Made by a program: the position numbers and the translations under genes. The notes under the pieces were generated by a model. The model saw only the letters and a program-made list of their open reading frames with translations. It was not told the DNA's origin and did no database searches. From positions 1 to 7,232 of the forward strand of contig CANJWU010000057.1 of assembly GCA_947478655.1 (NCBI GenBank): a stretch of DNA of 7,232 bases, written 5' to 3'. Source of the stretch: Sphingobacteriales bacterium. GTDB taxonomy: Bacteria; Bacteroidota; Bacteroidia; Sphingobacteriales; Sphingobacteriaceae. Positions 6,276-7,232 of this stretch are shown piece by piece. Position 1 is the first letter of the stretch, and each line of letters starts with the position of its first letter.

Positions 6276-6283
6276 TAATTTCG
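6276..6283 (+). promoter_or_regulatory. -7 box candidate for the parAB operon
   Basis: TAATTTCG lies 10 bases past the BtuF-like stop codon and matches TAnnTTTG except at the seventh base, the same departure as the plus-strand half of the 5309 palindrome. It would give parA a leader of about 85 bases containing the stem-loop at 6325-6354. No -33 box is evident. Confidence 0.35.
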
Positions 6284-6324
6284 TATTTTAGCCATTAGCA
6301 GGAATCAATCAAAAATGCTTTAAA

Positions 6325-6354
6325 TAGCCGTTAAACCCTGTTTTTAACAGGCTA
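6325..6354 (+). promoter_or_regulatory. Stem-loop in the parA leader with an alternative hairpin
   Basis: TAGCC (6325-6329) pairs with GGCTA (6350-6354), and GTTAAA (6330-6335) with TTTAAC (6343-6348). This makes an 11-bp stem with one bulged A (6349) and a seven-base loop. A competing hairpin, CCTGTT/AACAGG (6337-6342 with 6346-6351), uses the same right arm and cannot form at the same time. No T-run follows, so it is not an intrinsic terminator. It ends 20 bases before the parA ATG and may be a regulatory leader or a protein-binding site. Confidence 0.4.
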
Positions 6355-6374
6355 ATTCAAAATTTAATAAATAA

Positions 6375-7178
6375 ATGGGTAAGATCATTGCGTTAGCAAA
6401 CCAAAAGGGGGGCGTTGGAAAAACAACTTCGTCTATCAATTTAGCAGCAAGTTTGGCTGTTTTAGAATATCGCACACTTTTAGTAGATGCCGATCCTCAA
6501 GCCAATGCGACTTCAGGAATTGGCTACGATCCTAGAGAAATCAAAGCGAGTATTTACGAGTGCATTATCAATAGTGTAGAACCTAGAGATGCAATTTTAG
6601 CCACTCATACACCCAATCTTGATTTATTACCTGCCCATATCGATTTAGTGGGTGCCGAAATAGAAATGATCAATTTACCCGATCGAGAACATAAAATGAA
6701 AGAGGTTTTTGCAAAAATCAAAGACCAATACGATTTTATTATCATCGATTGTTCACCATCATTAGGCTTAATTACCATTAACTCCTTAACTGCTGCCGAT
6801 TCGGTCATTGTGCCTGTGCAATGCGAGTACTTTGCATTAGAAGGTTTAGGTAAATTATTAAATACCATTAAAATTGTACAATCGAGGTTAAATCCAAATT
6901 TACAAATCGAAGGTATTTTACTAACCATGTACGATGTCAGATTGCGTTTGTCAAATCAAGTTGTCGAAGAAGTAAGAACACATTTCCAAGGCTTAGTATT
7001 TGATACCATCATTCAAAGAAATACGCGTTTAAGTGAGGCACCAAGTTTTGGTGTGTCTGTAATTATGCACGATGCTTCTAGTAAGGGAGCAATAAACTAC
7101 CTCAACCTTGCCAAAGAAATTTTGCAAAAAAACGGGTTAAGCAAAGAAGTAGAAAACACTGATTTAAAAAATAATTAA
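6375..7178 (+). CDS. parA: Chromosome-partitioning ATPase ParA (Soj)
   Basis: This is the ParA/MinD-type ATPase that, with ParB bound at parS sites, moves and separates replicated chromosome origins; the ATP-bound dimer binds DNA non-specifically. The 267-aa product has the deviant Walker A 'KGGVGKTT' (11-18) with the signature lysine, 'VDADPQANAT' (37-46, Walker A'), 'FIIIDCSPSLG' (121-131, Walker B region) and 'NTRLSEAPSFG' (216-226). The length is normal for chromosomal ParA, and there is no N-terminal helix-turn-helix as in type Ia plasmid ParA, which supports a chromosomal role. It is coupled to parB, whose ATG overlaps its stop codon. The start is chosen because the first strand (MGKIIALANQKGG) begins at once, as the family requires. 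The short charged tail (about 255-267) is variable. Confidence 0.96.
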   Translation: MGKIIALANQKGGVGKTTSSINLAASLAVLEYRTLLVDADPQANATSGIGYDPREIKASIYECIINSVEPRDAILATHTPNLDLLPAHIDLVGAEIEMINLPDREHKMKEVFAKIKDQYDFIIIDCSPSLGLITINSLTAADSVIVPVQCEYFALEGLGKLLNTIKIVQSRLNPNLQIEGILLTMYDVRLRLSNQVVEEVRTHFQGLVFDTIIQRNTRLSEAPSFGVSVIMHDASSKGAINYLNLAKEILQKNGLSKEVENTDLKNN

Positions 7179-7232
7179 TGAGTAGCGCAATTAAACGAAA
7201 CGCTTTAGGGAAAGGACTTGGAGCATTATTAA
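7178..7232 (+). CDS. parB: Chromosome-partitioning protein ParB (5' fragment, continues past window)
   Basis: Only the first 18 codons plus one base are visible, reading MSSAIKRNALGKGLGALL. The 'LGKGLGALL' segment is the well-known N-terminal signature of chromosomal ParB/Spo0J, here directly after parA. The start codon overlaps the parA stop as TAATG, implying translational coupling. ParB binds parS sites and is a CTP-dependent clamp that stimulates ParA; those domains lie outside the window. Confidence 0.9.
   Translation, partial: MSSAIKRNALGKGLGALL

Noticed and set aside
6337..6351. CCTGTT-TTT-AACAGG as an intrinsic terminator of the BtuF-like gene or as a parS site
   Set aside because: No T-run follows the hairpin, and the sequence does not resemble the canonical parS palindrome centred on CACGTG; I saw no CACGTG-centred site in the window.
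6605..6928. Minus-strand open frame of 107 codons inside parA
   Set aside because: It is antisense to strongly conserved ParA motifs and has no independent support.

Overview
This window is an A+T-rich stretch of bacterial chromosome that looks like Bacteroidota, probably a Chitinophagaceae or Sphingobacteriia-type organism. The evidence is the AT-rich, TTA/AAA-heavy codon use, the lack of Shine-Dalgarno sequences, and promoter -7 boxes of the Bacteroidota type (TAnnTTTG) just upstream of several starts. A lineage-specific hypothetical protein and a FucP-type sugar permease of the enlarged form also fit. No rRNA, tRNA, CRISPR array, insertion sequence, phage gene or defence gene was seen. The lineage is inferred from these traits, not proven.

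Layout. (1) Positions 1-389, minus strand: the 5' part of a secreted glycoside hydrolase with a GH2-like TIM barrel, cut by the window edge. (2) Positions 390-667: a 278-bp divergent intergenic region with two inverted repeats. (3) Positions 668-2341, plus: a FucP-like sugar/H+ symporter of 557 aa with about 16 predicted membrane helices. It probably works with the hydrolase in sugar uptake. (4) Positions 2340-2381: a strong hairpin that serves as a bidirectional terminator between the transporter and tdk. (5) Positions 2391-2966, minus: tdk, thymidine kinase. (6) Positions 3043-3663, plus: an uncharacterised Bacteroidota protein, divergent from tdk. (7) Positions 3665-5299, minus: an oligopeptide-type ABC solute-binding lipoprotein, convergent with the previous gene and one base away from it. 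(8) Positions 5334-6266, plus: a BtuF-like cobalamin-binding-family protein without a signal peptide, divergent from the lipoprotein across only 34 bp. (9) Positions 6375-7178, plus: chromosome-partitioning ATPase ParA (Soj). (10) Positions 7178-7232, plus: the first 18 codons of parB, overlapping the parA stop as TAATG.

Functionally this is mostly core genome: nucleotide salvage (tdk), chromosome segregation (parAB), two stand-alone solute-binding proteins with no permease or ATPase nearby, and a small carbohydrate locus at the left end. I did not find a convincing new multi-gene system. The points most worth a second look are regulatory: -7 boxes so close to the start codons that the messages should be leaderless, a near-symmetric palindrome between the two divergent solute-binding genes, and two mutually exclusive stem-loops in the parA leader.
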